DNA from: Akkermansiaceae bacterium
Lineage (GTDB): Bacteria; Verrucomicrobiota; Verrucomicrobiia; Verrucomicrobiales; Akkermansiaceae
NCBI GenBank assembly: GCA_019634595.1
Contig: JAHCBC010000006.1
Location: 62,001-126,000 of the forward strand
Direction of reading: 5' to 3'
Length of the DNA stretch: 64,000 nucleotides
This document shows, one piece after another, positions 8,519 to 17,700 of this stretch; the stretch's first letter is position 1; each line of letters begins with the position of its first letter. The notes beneath the pieces were generated by a model, which saw only the letters and a program-made list of their open reading frames with translations, did not search any database and was not told the DNA's origin. The translations under genes were made by a program, and so were the position numbers.

Positions 8519-8542
8519 GGGAGCCATCAAGGCTCCCTTTTT
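8519..8542 (+). terminator. Rho-independent terminator behind the tRNA fragment
   Basis: A perfect 7-bp stem GGGAGCC/GGCTCCC with loop ATCAA is followed by TTTTT. It lies 22 bp after the tRNA 3' end and was probably the original tRNA-Leu terminator, now separated from the intact gene by the island. Confidence 0.85.
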
Positions 8543-8695
8543 CGTTTATGTGGCCTGACTATCGTTCGTTTATGCTACTTCTTATGCTAGCAGTTGCGCG
8601 AGGATTGTCTGACCAGACCAGCTCGTCACGGCTCTTCGTACCACTTCATTAATTCATGCGAATCAAAGTGACATTCCCTTTTGCTTGTATCGCGC

Positions 8696-9291
8696 ATGCT
8701 CACCGGTCCTGTTGATCAAACCGAACTCCAGAAGCGCAGGATGAAAGCCGTCCGCCTCTTCGAAAAAGACATCGCACCCGCCGAGGTTGCACGACGTCTC
8801 GGTGTCCACCGCCAGTCCGTCGGCAGGTGGCGCAAGGAATGGCTCGCCGGAGGCAAGGACGCCTTGGCCAGCAAGGGTTCCCTCGGGGGCAAACGCGATC
8901 TCACCCCGGAACAGGAACAACAACTCGCCGCCATCATCGAGGCCGGAGCGATGTCCGCCGGATTCCCCAACGAGGCCTGGACCCTGCCGCGCCTGGCAGA
9001 GCTGGTGCGCGAACGCTTCGGAGTGGATCACCATCCTTCCCATTTGTCCCGGGTGCTGGCAGCCATGGGTTTCAGCTGCCAGCGTCCCACCCGCCGCGCC
9101 ATCGAGCGTGATGAGGAGAAGATCCGGCATTGGAAACGCCACAAATGGCCCGCGCTCAAAAAAAAGCCCGGCGCGACGGGCGTGTGATCGTTTTCATCGA
9201 CGAAACGGGCATCAGCACCCGTCCCCACCGGGTGCGAACCTGGGCTCCCCGTGGCAAGACCCCGGTCACTTTATTGCACATGAATCAATAG
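8696..9291 (+). pseudogene. IS630-family transposase, frameshifted and 3'-truncated
   Basis: The first reading frame (8696-9187; an in-frame ATG at 8681 would add five residues) encodes an HTH segment (EVARRLGVHRQSVGRWRKEW) and the linker typical of IS630/Tc1-type transposases. At an A8 run (9158-9165) a -1 shift enters a frame encoding VIVFIDETGISTRPHR, the start of the DDE catalytic domain with its first Asp, ending in a stop at 9289-9291. Several IS630 elements express their transposase by such slippage on an A-run, so the shift may be programmed. The DDE domain is lost after about 35 residues and the other two acidic residues are missing, so this copy cannot be active. Confidence 0.8.
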
Positions 9292-9383
9292 TGGCTTTTT
9301 TAGCCTGGCAGCCTGTTGAAATACCATCAGGACCGTCCCGACAGGCGGGCCTTTCGTGGTATTCCGGAAGGAAAAGTTATGGG

Positions 9384-9428
9384 CCGCGTTAGAAGCTGGC
9401 AGGCAATTTGCTCCTGCTTGTAACGCGG
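9384..9428. repeat. Inverted repeat downstream of the IS remnant
   Basis: The 8-bp arms CCGCGTTA (9384-9391) and TAACGCGG (9421-9428) enclose 29 bp. It lies before the 3' end of the PEP-CTERM gene at 9467, so it may be an IS end remnant or a terminator without a T-run. Confidence 0.35.
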
Positions 9429-9466
9429 ATCAGCCATGATTGATGGAGAAGCGCGCTGATGCCAGA

Positions 9467-10258
9467 TCAGCATCGGCGGCGCTTGAGCATGAAGGCAGCG
9501 GCCGCACCGAATAACAAGACGGCAGACCCCGGCTCCGGAACGATGCTGATATCTATTGCCTGAATCACAGTGTGGAAGTTTCCGCTGCCTGTGGTACCGC
9601 TGATCAGGGCGATATTGAGAACCTCACTGGTGTCATCCGGATTATAATCGAAGGTCCAGCGGGTCAGAGGTTTCACTCCGGCGACAGCGGGTGTGGAAAC
9701 AGTCGCGAGAGTCGTGCCAAGATCAGTGGAAAGGTTGAGGGTGCTTGAAGTCTCGAAAGAACTGCCCCAGAGATTGATGCGATAAGTTTGCCCGCCAGCC
9801 AACTGGGCCAGATTGGTGAGGGAAAGTGTCACTCCTTGGCTGGGGGTGAAGCTGGGTGCGAATACGCCCACCACCGTCGCGTTGGTAACGGCACCGTAGC
9901 TAAGTGTGTTCGGTGGGTTCGATACCGTGTAGGGGTCCGTATTGGTTGTTCCACGGACATTGCCACTGCCAGCGGCATTGCTGATGTTGCTGATGGTCCC
10001 GATGCCTCCGGATTTGGTGGCGGTGGGAGCGATGGAGGTGACTTCGGTGCCCGATCTTGGATCCCAGACCGCGTAGTTGATCACAGACGAAGGGATCACA
10101 CCTCCCGCCACCGGTTGGGTATATGTCGGCGTGGAGAGCGTAGCCGCAGGGAGGATGGAAGAGGACGCCACCGCCAGAAGGAAAGCGGCGGCTGCAGCTT
10201 GCGGGGGAGGAAATCCGGCGAAGGAAAGGAGAGGAAGGATTTTGGGAGAAGTTATCAT
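9467..10258 (-). CDS. PEP-CTERM sorting domain protein
   Basis: A 263-residue exported protein. A signal peptide spans roughly residues 1-38 (hydrophobic AAAAFLLAVASSSI then LPAA). The central ~190 residues are rich in Thr, Ser, Gly and Asn, consistent with a beta-sandwich surface protein. The C-terminus has the PEP-CTERM tripartite signal: VPEPG, a hydrophobic helix (AVLLFGAAAAFML) and a basic tail KRRRC. Proteins with this signal are recognised by exosortase and moved to the cell surface; no exosortase is in this window. The central domain is not recognised. It lies upstream of, and divergent from, the sensor kinase gene. Confidence 0.88.
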   Translation of the reverse strand: MITSPKILPLLSFAGFPPPQAAAAAFLLAVASSSILPAATLSTPTYTQPVAGGVIPSSVINYAVWDPRSGTEVTSIAPTATKSGGIGTISNISNAAGSGNVRGTTNTDPYTVSNPPNTLSYGAVTNATVVGVFAPSFTPSQGVTLSLTNLAQLAGGQTYRINLWGSSFETSSTLNLSTDLGTTLATVSTPAVAGVKPLTRWTFDYNPDDTSEVLNIALISGTTGSGNFHTVIQAIDISIVPEPGSAVLLFGAAAAFMLKRRRC

Positions 10259-10669
10259 GGTATATTGTTTATCTGATGGATGATTGATTTGAATCGAACT
10301 CTCATGCGTTGGGGGAGAAACGCGATGCCGGGGAGGTGTGGCGGGCAGCCGGGCGCGGCTTCGGCCCTCTATTTATCCGAAGGAGGAATTTCATTTTCGT
10401 TTCGAGGAGTTGCTTGATGAACGAGGTGCTGGGTTTTCACTCCGGGGAATGAAACCCAAGCTTTGGCCCATGAGGGGCGGGTTTGACAGAAGTTTCGACC
10501 TATACTCTTGGATAGGTTCCATTCTGCGGCAGGCTTGCCATCATCATAATCCGTTCAATGCGAACGATCAGTGCCGGTTTTGAAATCGGCCTTCACCAGG
10601 CATGCGTCCGAATATCCGGGAAATCCGGCTGTGCAAGAAAGGCGGGAGATTGTTGGATCCTTTTTCAAA
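10259..10669. other. Divergent intergenic region between PEP-CTERM gene and sensor kinase
   Basis: About 410 bp that should hold the promoters for both flanking genes. A short plus-strand reading frame (10338-10583) is unlike any protein I know and has no supporting RBS. A TTGACA at 10483-10488 is followed by TATACT only 12 bp later, too close for a standard sigma-70 promoter. I see no RNA element. Confidence 0.4.
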
Positions 10670-12775
10670 ATGATGCGCGGATACACCTGTTGCCGGTTGA
10701 TTTGGGTTCACTTTCTGTTGATGGGGGCAGCCGCATCGGCAGACGCCCGGATTACCAGCGTGAAGGAAGTCAGATCACTGACCAAAGAGCAGGCGGAACA
10801 GAGACTGCCCGTGGCACTGAAAGGCGTCATTACCGTGGTGTTCAAGGGTAGGGCCGCCGGATTCATTCTCAACGATGGGACCAGCGCGGTGTTCGTCAGT
10901 CGCTACGAGATGGAGAACGACAACCCTTCACTCGACGAGCCGATCAGAGCGAAAGACATCGTTGAAGTGAAAGGCGTCACGATCACCGGCGGCTTTTCGC
11001 GCGACGTGGTGGCCAGCTCCATCCGGCGTGTTGGCGTAGGGAAACTTCCTGAGGCACTTCCCGTCCGGATGGACGATCTGTTGGGAGGTGAACTTGATTG
11101 CCAGATGGTCAAAGTGACGGGAGTGATCCAAAGCATCGAGAGGAGGGAAAAATTTCCGGGACAGTGGTTCATCCTGCGGATGAAAGGCGAACGCCGTCTC
11201 GCCGTCATGATCATCAATGAGGGTCAGGATGCAGGGAGATTCATCGACGCCGAAGTGGAAATAACAGGCGTCAACACTTCATTTTTCAATGAGAGGGCCG
11301 AATTGATCGGTGTGAGTGTCCAGGCGCAGGACCTCTCCGCCATTCACATCCTGCGACCTTCCGTAGCCGGACATCTGACCCCGTTGGTCTCCTTGAAAGA
11401 TCTGATGGAGCCGCTTGAAAAGCACGGAACCTTCGGGAGAATCAGAACCATGGGAAACGTCTCGTTCATCAGCCCGGACGGATTTTTTTACATCCAGGAT
11501 GACGACCGCGCCGTGAAGGTCACCACCCGGCACCCGAATCACGTCAGCCTGGGTGACCGTGTCGAAGTGATCGGTTATTCCGAAGTGGAACGTTATTTCG
11601 CCGAACTGACCGGAGCGGAGATCATCGGAAAGGCTTCTGGCACGGTTCCCGGAGCCCTCCACGTCACCCATACCGACGTGATCAAAAATTGGCGGCCCGG
11701 ATACAGCAGGAGAAGTTTCGACGGAAAGCGTGTCCGGATGGAGGCGCGGCTTGAGAAAATCGCCATCCAGAGCACGGACACCGCCACGCTTTATCTGAGC
11801 CATGAAGGCAACCTGATTTCGGCGGCCTTGATGAATGGCGGGGACCTCCCGGGCAAGATCCGGCCAGGTGCCGTGCTCTCGCTCGAAGGGATCTGCGTTG
11901 TTGAATTGAACAAGGCTTGGCCCGCGGACAACTGGATCTACCCGACGGGCTTCAGTCTTCTCGTGCAATCCCCCGCCGATATCAACGTGCTGAAGGTTCC
12001 CGCCTGGTGGACACCCGAACGGATCTGGACCGCTTTCGGAATCGCAGCCACACTTGGATCCGTGGCGACGGTATGGGTGATGCTGCTGCGGCAACAGGTT
12101 GCCAATCAGACCAAGCTGATCCGCAAGCAGACGATGAACGAAGCGGTGGCGCAGGAAAGGAAACGGATGGCCCGCGAGTTCCATGACACCCTCGAGCAGG
12201 AGCTCGCCGGGTTGTCCATCCAGTTGGATTCCGCTGCGGATGCCGTCCCGGCCTCCGCCACATTCGCCCTGAGCGCTCTGGAAGAGGCCCACACCATGTT
12301 GCGCTACACGCGGACGGAGACGCGGCGGTCGATATGGGATCTGCGCGCGACAGCCCTTCAGAAAAAGGGCCTTTTCGGGGCGATCGAGTGGAGCGCGAGC
12401 CAGATGCGGGAATCCGGCACGCCCAAGATCCATCTGAAGTGCTCCGGCGAGGTGAGGGAAATCGGGCCCCGGCTGGAAACCCACCTCCTCAGGATCAGCA
12501 CGGAGTGCCTCGCCAACGCGGTGAAACACTCGGGCGGATCATCGGTCGAACTGGAACTTTCCTATTCGCCGGATCATCTGGAACTCACCATCCTTGATGA
12601 CGGACAGGGATTCACGGTCCCTGCGGGAAATGAAATCATGGCCGGGCATTTCGGACTGCGTGGAATCCGTGAAAGGGCAAAACAGATCGGGGCGGAACTC
12701 ACGATCTCCAGTTCGCCCGGAAATGGGACGAAGATAACGGTCATGGTCACTTTCTCCAACCTGCAGGAATCATGA
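10670..12775 (+). CDS. NarL/DesK-type sensor histidine kinase
   Basis: A membrane sensor of 701 residues from the ATG at 10670. A GTG at 10571 would extend it by 33 residues, but the hydrophobic export signal begins right after 10670 (WVHFLLMGAAASADA). The first ~450 residues are extracytoplasmic and contain two OB-like/bridging beta regions (VALKGVITVV..., ...VEVKGVTITGG). A membrane helix (IAATLGSVATVWVMLL) follows near residue 465. Next are the HisKA_3 dimerisation helix with phosphoacceptor H505 (MAREFHDTLEQEL), then an HATPase domain with N-box ECLANAVKH and G-box DDGQGF. Its stop overlaps the response regulator start as ATGA, so the two form a two-component system. The ligand is unknown. 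Confidence 0.9.
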   Translation: MMRGYTCCRLIWVHFLLMGAAASADARITSVKEVRSLTKEQAEQRLPVALKGVITVVFKGRAAGFILNDGTSAVFVSRYEMENDNPSLDEPIRAKDIVEVKGVTITGGFSRDVVASSIRRVGVGKLPEALPVRMDDLLGGELDCQMVKVTGVIQSIERREKFPGQWFILRMKGERRLAVMIINEGQDAGRFIDAEVEITGVNTSFFNERAELIGVSVQAQDLSAIHILRPSVAGHLTPLVSLKDLMEPLEKHGTFGRIRTMGNVSFISPDGFFYIQDDDRAVKVTTRHPNHVSLGDRVEVIGYSEVERYFAELTGAEIIGKASGTVPGALHVTHTDVIKNWRPGYSRRSFDGKRVRMEARLEKIAIQSTDTATLYLSHEGNLISAALMNGGDLPGKIRPGAVLSLEGICVVELNKAWPADNWIYPTGFSLLVQSPADINVLKVPAWWTPERIWTAFGIAATLGSVATVWVMLLRQQVANQTKLIRKQTMNEAVAQERKRMAREFHDTLEQELAGLSIQLDSAADAVPASATFALSALEEAHTMLRYTRTETRRSIWDLRATALQKKGLFGAIEWSASQMRESGTPKIHLKCSGEVREIGPRLETHLLRISTECLANAVKHSGGSSVELELSYSPDHLELTILDDGQGFTVPAGNEIMAGHFGLRGIRERAKQIGAELTISSSPGNGTKITVMVTFSNLQES

Positions 12776-13398
12776 ACACCCCCATTTCGCTGATACTGGT
12801 GGATGACCATTTCCTCGTCAGGGCCGGCCTCATCGGTTCCCTTTCCAGGGAGCCGTCCGTGGATGTGGTCGCGGAATGCGACTCGGGGGAAGAGGCTGTC
12901 GAAGCATTCCGGAAGCTGCGGCCGGATGTGGTTCTGATGGATTACCGCCTGGGAGGCATGAACGGCTTCCAGGCCACGCGCGCGATTCTCACGGAGTTTC
13001 CCGAAGCGAAGATCATCGCCCTGACAAACTTTGATGGTGAGGATGACATCCACCGCGCCATCCAGGCGGGGGTGAGAGGATATCTTTCGAAGTCCGTGCG
13101 GCGGAAGGAATTGCTCGCCGCCATCCATCAGATCGCCTCCGGAGAGTCCTACTATCCAGATGAGATCCGGGCGAAAATGGAGCAACGGTTGACGCGCAGT
13201 GATCTTTCGTCACAGGAGCTGAAGGTGCTCGCACGCATCGCGGGCGGACGGTCCAACAAGGAGATCGCGGATGATCTCAGCCTCTCTGAAGCGACCGTGA
13301 AATTCCACGTCGGCAGCATCCTCAAGAAGCTGGAGGTCGCCGACCGCACCCAGGCCATCCTGCTGGCCTTCCACCGTGGGATCATCCATCTGGAATGA
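12772..13398 (+). CDS. LuxR/NarL-family response regulator
   Basis: A 208-residue partner of the upstream kinase. The receiver domain (1-120) shows the acidic pair D11/D12, phosphoacceptor D57 (VVLMDYRLGG), T85 and K107 (YLSKS). The C-terminal LuxR HTH (145-205) has the typical LSSQELKVLARIAGGRSNKEIAD and ATVKFHVGSILKKL segments. Overlap with the kinase gene (ATGA at 12772) suggests coupled translation. The PEP-CTERM genes on either side are possible targets, since nothing else regulatory is nearby, but no operator could be identified. Confidence 0.95.
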   Translation: MNTPISLILVDDHFLVRAGLIGSLSREPSVDVVAECDSGEEAVEAFRKLRPDVVLMDYRLGGMNGFQATRAILTEFPEAKIIALTNFDGEDDIHRAIQAGVRGYLSKSVRRKELLAAIHQIASGESYYPDEIRAKMEQRLTRSDLSSQELKVLARIAGGRSNKEIADDLSLSEATVKFHVGSILKKLEVADRTQAILLAFHRGIIHLE

Positions 13399-13442
13399 CC
13401 CAGCGGCTGGCAGGCTGTTGAAGTGGGCGGGCCATCCTTCCC

Positions 13443-14183
13443 TCAACGGCGCCTGCGGGCGAACAGGGCACCCAGGCCGAGTCCCAGCATCAGCGTGGAG
13501 CCTGGTTCAGGGATCGTTCCTTGCAGGATCACGTTGTCGATGCGGTAAACGATGCCCGGGTTGGTGTCCACATCCGTCCGGCTTGCGGAATCGTCGGCAA
13601 AATAGAAGCGGAACGTGACAGCTTCCGTAATGTTGCCGAAGCTGCCGGTGAGGTCGATGGGCGTGGCAGCGCCCAGCGTGTTGGATGAATTGGGCAGGTC
13701 ATTCACGTGGATGGTGTTCACATACCCATCCAGGCTCGAGCGTACGAAAATCCTGCCGCTGAAGGTACCGGAGCGGGAAAAGTCGTAGCTGAGTGAACTG
13801 AGGGAAAGCGTGGTGCCGGGATCCGGGGTGATCGTGAACCCGTAGTAGTCGTTGGCGGTGACCGCGCCGCCTTCATCCGTGCGACTGGTGGCGTCAGTCC
13901 CACCGACACGGACGACGAGATGGCGGGTGTTCGTGGAATCTGTCACACCGGTTGTGGAGGTGGCGGTGATCGCGCCTGCCGGATCCAGCATTCCCCGGAG
14001 CCCCACGCCGCCGGTGAAAGTGGTCAGACCGTAGCCGCTGCCGGTGACGATGCTGGCTGCGGAAATGGTTGAGGCGGCTCCGCCTGTGGTGGTCTGGAAG
14101 TCATAGTTCGCCAGCACCGCCGCGTGGGCGAGTGGCGCGAAAAAGGTGAGGCCAGCGGTCAGGGCGGTGGAAGCGAGCTTCAT
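13443..14183 (-). CDS. PEP-CTERM sorting domain protein
   Basis: A 246-residue exported protein. The start at 14183 was chosen because the signal peptide begins there (MKLASTALTAGLTFFAPLAHAA); an ATG 90 bp upstream would place an unlikely polar stretch before it. The middle is a Thr/Gly-rich beta domain with YDFSRSGTFSGRIFVRSS and later FRFYFADD segments, of the kind seen in verrucomicrobial secreted PEP-CTERM proteins. The C-terminus IPEPGSTLMLGLGLGALFARRRR is a clear PEP-CTERM signal. The gene converges on the response regulator, with 44 bp between their ends. It is not a close copy of the PEP-CTERM protein at 9467. Confidence 0.88.
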   Translation of the reverse strand: MKLASTALTAGLTFFAPLAHAAVLANYDFQTTTGGAASTISAASIVTGSGYGLTTFTGGVGLRGMLDPAGAITATSTTGVTDSTNTRHLVVRVGGTDATSRTDEGGAVTANDYYGFTITPDPGTTLSLSSLSYDFSRSGTFSGRIFVRSSLDGYVNTIHVNDLPNSSNTLGAATPIDLTGSFGNITEAVTFRFYFADDSASRTDVDTNPGIVYRIDNVILQGTIPEPGSTLMLGLGLGALFARRRR

Positions 14184-14298
14184 GGGAATAGTCGGCAGGT
14201 TGGGTGATGTTGTGATGAATCCGGGCGATGTTCGGTTACCTCCGGCACCGCCCGCTTGGAAAGATCCATTCATTCATGGAAGGATCAACTGATACGTT

Positions 14299-14321
14299 GC
14301 CGTAATCCTCAAAATTACGGC
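14299..14321. repeat. Perfect hairpin
   Basis: GCCGTAAT/ATTACGGC, an 8-bp stem with a 7-nt loop, lies 115 bp upstream of the PEP-CTERM start at 14183. There is no T-run on either side, so it is either an operator-like dyad or a weak terminator. Confidence 0.4.
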
Positions 14322-14477
14322 GGCATCGCTTTCGCGGACGTTAGGAGACCCCAGGGGGAATACCAGCCGCAAGCGTGGATTTTTCGTTGATCGTGCGTGT
14401 TGCCTCATTGAAGCGGGCACCGAAATAAATTCCGGATTGGCAGGAGGTGGTCCCGTTGCCTCATAATTGGAGACACC

Positions 14478-14562
14478 ATGGCGCAAGCCATGGGCATGAG
14501 CGAAAAGACCACCGAGGAATACACCAGGAAAATGCGGGCGAGGTATGCGCGGCTGCGCGATC
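14478..14562 (+). pseudogene. Fragment resembling the N-terminus of an IS/integrase protein
   Basis: A plus-strand segment starting at ATG 14478 reads MSEKTTEEYTRKMRARYARL within its first 30 residues. From memory this resembles the start of ISNCY/IS481-type integrases, which continue into a DEFxxxTGYxRK segment. Here the similarity ends at about 14562, where a DUF262 fragment in the opposite orientation begins. The assignment is weak because only ~28 residues remain. Confidence 0.3.
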
Positions 14563-14760
14563 CGACTCGCTCATCTTCATGCCTTGGGTGTTGATCCGGA
14601 TGAATGTCTCCCGGACATCTGCCAGCTCCTTGGTGTCCAAGATGACGAATGGGAGCTTGTAGGCGAGGATCCGCTGCCGGCAGTCCGCGAGCTTGCGCAA
14701 CTTGTAGGCTGGCAACTCCTTGAAGCAGCGCTTCCAATCCGGACGATGGGTGGGGAGGCC
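14557..14760 (-). pseudogene. Fragment of a DUF262 (GmrSD-type) protein
   Basis: On the minus strand a reading frame between the GH gene's 3' end and 14557 encodes about 66 residues. They include RQRILAYKLPFVIL and VRETFIRINTQGMKMSESD. This is the conserved DUF262 stretch, in which a loop-and-strand segment is followed by the (F/I)xRINTxGxxL motif. DUF262 is the N-terminal domain of GmrS/GmrSD restriction enzymes and other defence proteins. No start codon belongs to it, and it breaks off at 14557 where unrelated sequence begins, so it is a remnant. The rest of the 14184-14761 gap holds only this, the integrase-like piece and the hairpin at 14299. Confidence 0.6.
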
Positions 14761-14761
14761 C

Positions 14762-17700
14762 TCAGGGATCGGAAAGTTTTTCGACCACTGAGAGCCATTG
14801 GATCCTGCCCGGGGGGAAGTGGAACTCGACGGGCTGGCCTGCATCTCCGGATGAGATGGTGAATATGGCGGTGGCGGGCAGGGTGTCTTTTCCGGCCGGG
14901 AGAGGAACATCAATGAGAGTCCGTCCGGAGGCGGTTGCGGTGAGGGTTGCGTCCGCCTTGAAATTCGTTCCCTTGAAGCGGACCTCATGGGTGCCCGCCC
15001 CGACCCGGACCTTGAAGACGGCGGGTTGGTGGAGATGGATGTCATCCTTTTCCAGAAGGGAACGGATCCAGTGGGCGGAGTTGTTCTTTCCCGCAACGAC
15101 CGCGGCGAATCCATGGCCGGCCAGTCCGTCGTAGAGGTCCTCCTTGAGGACGGTGGTGAACGGCCGGACGCCGCCGAGTTTCATGGTGCCTGCAAATTCG
15201 CGGGAACCGAAGTCGAAGAGATGGGCGGTGGCTTTGGATAGGCGGGCCAGCCGTTCCTTGCGATCCGTCTCGCGGGTTCCGGCCTGGTTCACGAGCGTTG
15301 CAAGAGGGCCGGGATCACCAAAGGAGCTGATGTACACGGGGAAGTCTCCGAGAGGGAAATTCCGCGTGACTTCCTCTTCGGAGACCGCCCCGAAGGCTCT
15401 GGTGACCTTGCAGCGGCCCAGATCGATGCCCAGAGTGGCCCCTCCTCCGGGAGCCCAGGCCGTGAGCACGTCACCGCCGGGGCGCTTCCAGAGATACATC
15501 CAGACTTTGGGATCCGCTGCGGGGAGGCGGGGCACACGGGTGTCCGTGACCCCGTGGAGCTGGCGGATGAGGGTGGCGATGGTGAAGTAGGAGGCCCGCA
15601 GGGAGCCGTCGTCACGCATGAGTCCGGCTCCGGCGTGATGCGCGGGAGTGGAGCCGGTTTCCCGGTAGATGAAGACTTTCTCGATGCCATTGGCGAAAGA
15701 CAACATCGCGCCCCGCGGCAGCTTCGCGGCCTGATGTCTTTCGGTCCTGCCGATGGGGCCCCCGACATCGTGGCCGGTTTCGGTGACCCAGATCGGCATG
15801 CCGGGCTTGAGCTGGTCGCGCCAGTCCGCCAGGTCGATGAGATCTTTTTCGAGCGTCTGGATCTCTCCGGGGGAAACGCCCTCACGGAAAGCGTTGGGAT
15901 CTTTGGTGGCGTGCTCGGGGTCGTCCTTCCCCGCGTAGAAGTGGACGTTCAGGACGTCCGTGAAATCGAGGGGGCTTTTGCCATCCGGATAACGGAAGGT
16001 CCGCATGGTGTCGATCCATTCCATGGAAAGTCCGGCCCAGCCCCCATTGGTCACCCGTATGGTGGGGTCAGCCTGTTTCGCGGCCTCCGCGCCGGCGCGG
16101 AACAGCGGATAATACCGGTCGAGCGGAGCGGCGAAGAAACCCCAGCCGGGATCGCTGAGATTCGGTTCGTTCCACAATTCATAGGTATGGATGCGGCCGA
16201 GCGCGGTGAGCTTGTCCGGGGTGAGCAGTTTATCCGCCGGAGCTGCTTCGGAAGCATAGCGGGCGACGGCTTGGTGGATCGCCCGGGCATAGTCCGCCGT
16301 ATCCTTGGGAGGGTAGGCCCTGCGGTTTTTCTGGATTCCGGCGGGTGCTTCCACCGCCCATTCCGGAGTCTCGAAGATGTAGGGGAGGATGGACATCCCG
16401 GCCTCCTGGTAGCGCCGGAAATAATCATCCATGGGTACTTTCCACGGAGCCACGGAACCATCGAAGCGGAAATCCCCGGGAGCGGGATTGAAGAAACGCC
16501 ATTTCAGATTCTCGAACCTGACCCAGCCGAAGCCGGCGCGGGCGAGCGGAGGGATGAAGGCGGGATTGGAGACATTGATGCCGAAGCGGGATTCGGGGCT
16601 GGGGGAGACCGGCTCCGGTGGCATGACAAAATAGTCGGCGGCGGCCGTCTTCCGCATGTCCCCGTCTTCGGCGAGGATGCCGGCGTAGTAGGCGTCCGGC
16701 CCCAGCGGGGGACTGGCAGGAGGGTGGATGATCCGGAAGTCCCGTGGCGGTATCTCCACCATCACGGTGTCCGCGGTGACCGGCTTTCCCACGGTCGGAA
16801 TGGCGATCTCCTCGTCGCCGGTGCCGTCATGGACGGACAGTGACGAGAAAGAACGGAAGAAGGGTGACAGCGGTTGCCCTTCGTTGTGATGCCGGAGACG
16901 GATGTAGCGGGCGGGGAAAGGCTCCCGGACATCGACGTCCCTGCGGCCCCACTCCTTGTGGATGTCCAGATTCTGGAGTTCCTTCACGGGGGTCCAGGAG
17001 GAGCCGTCGGCGGAGGCGTGGACGTCCAGTTTGTTGAGCCAGTTCGCGTCCGCGGGGATCCAGGAGAGTGAGGTGACGGTGCGCACGGTGCCCAGATCGA
17101 CGATGTTGAAAATCTCCGTGGGCGCTTCCTTGGATGCGGGAGGCTGGAAATGGGAATCGTCATCTCCATCCGTGAGCGTGTTGTCGTCCACCCGTTGTCC
17201 GGTGATCTCGAACCAACTCGGCCTGCCCCGGGCGTGGTCGCTGCCACGGACCGGATGGGGCAGCGCGGGCGTGAGGTATTGCGGGTTTGTCTGGAGGGAG
17301 GTGGAGACACGGAGGGTGCGCGCCTTGTCCGAGAAGTTGTGGATCAGGACGCCCCCGTGAAAGGGATGGCCCGCCTCTCCCCATGGTGGTGCAAGCGGTG
17401 AAAGGCTGATGGGTTCCCGCGGGGTGTCGATGCGGGCGAGCGCGGCAAGGCCGTCCACACCGAGCATGGTGGGTCCTTTGGCGGGGGCGATCCAGACAAT
17501 GCTGATGTTCTTCAGTGGGAACTCGGCTTTTCCGCTTTTCCCCTCCTGCTTGTAGGCTTGCCGGATGCCGGAGCCCGCCAGGTCCAGCTCCACCCACTTC
17601 CACCCTTCCCAGTCCGCTTTCACCCATGCCACGAGGGCCTCACCTTCGGCGTCGGTCACCTGGAAGCCCGCTTCGCTGACATTCGCCCCGGCCATGTGGT

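Noticed and set aside
10483..10506. TTGACA followed by TATACT as a sigma-70 promoter
   Set aside because: Spacer is only 12 bp.
9307..13420. Similar TGGCAG(C/G)CTGTTGAA words at 9307 and 13407 as insertion-element ends
   Set aside because: Match is about 15 bp with a mismatch, in direct orientation and without flanking duplications; not enough to claim a composite element.
15554..16843. 429-codon plus-strand open frame
   Set aside because: Antisense to the GH-A hydrolase whose catalytic motifs fix the minus strand as coding.
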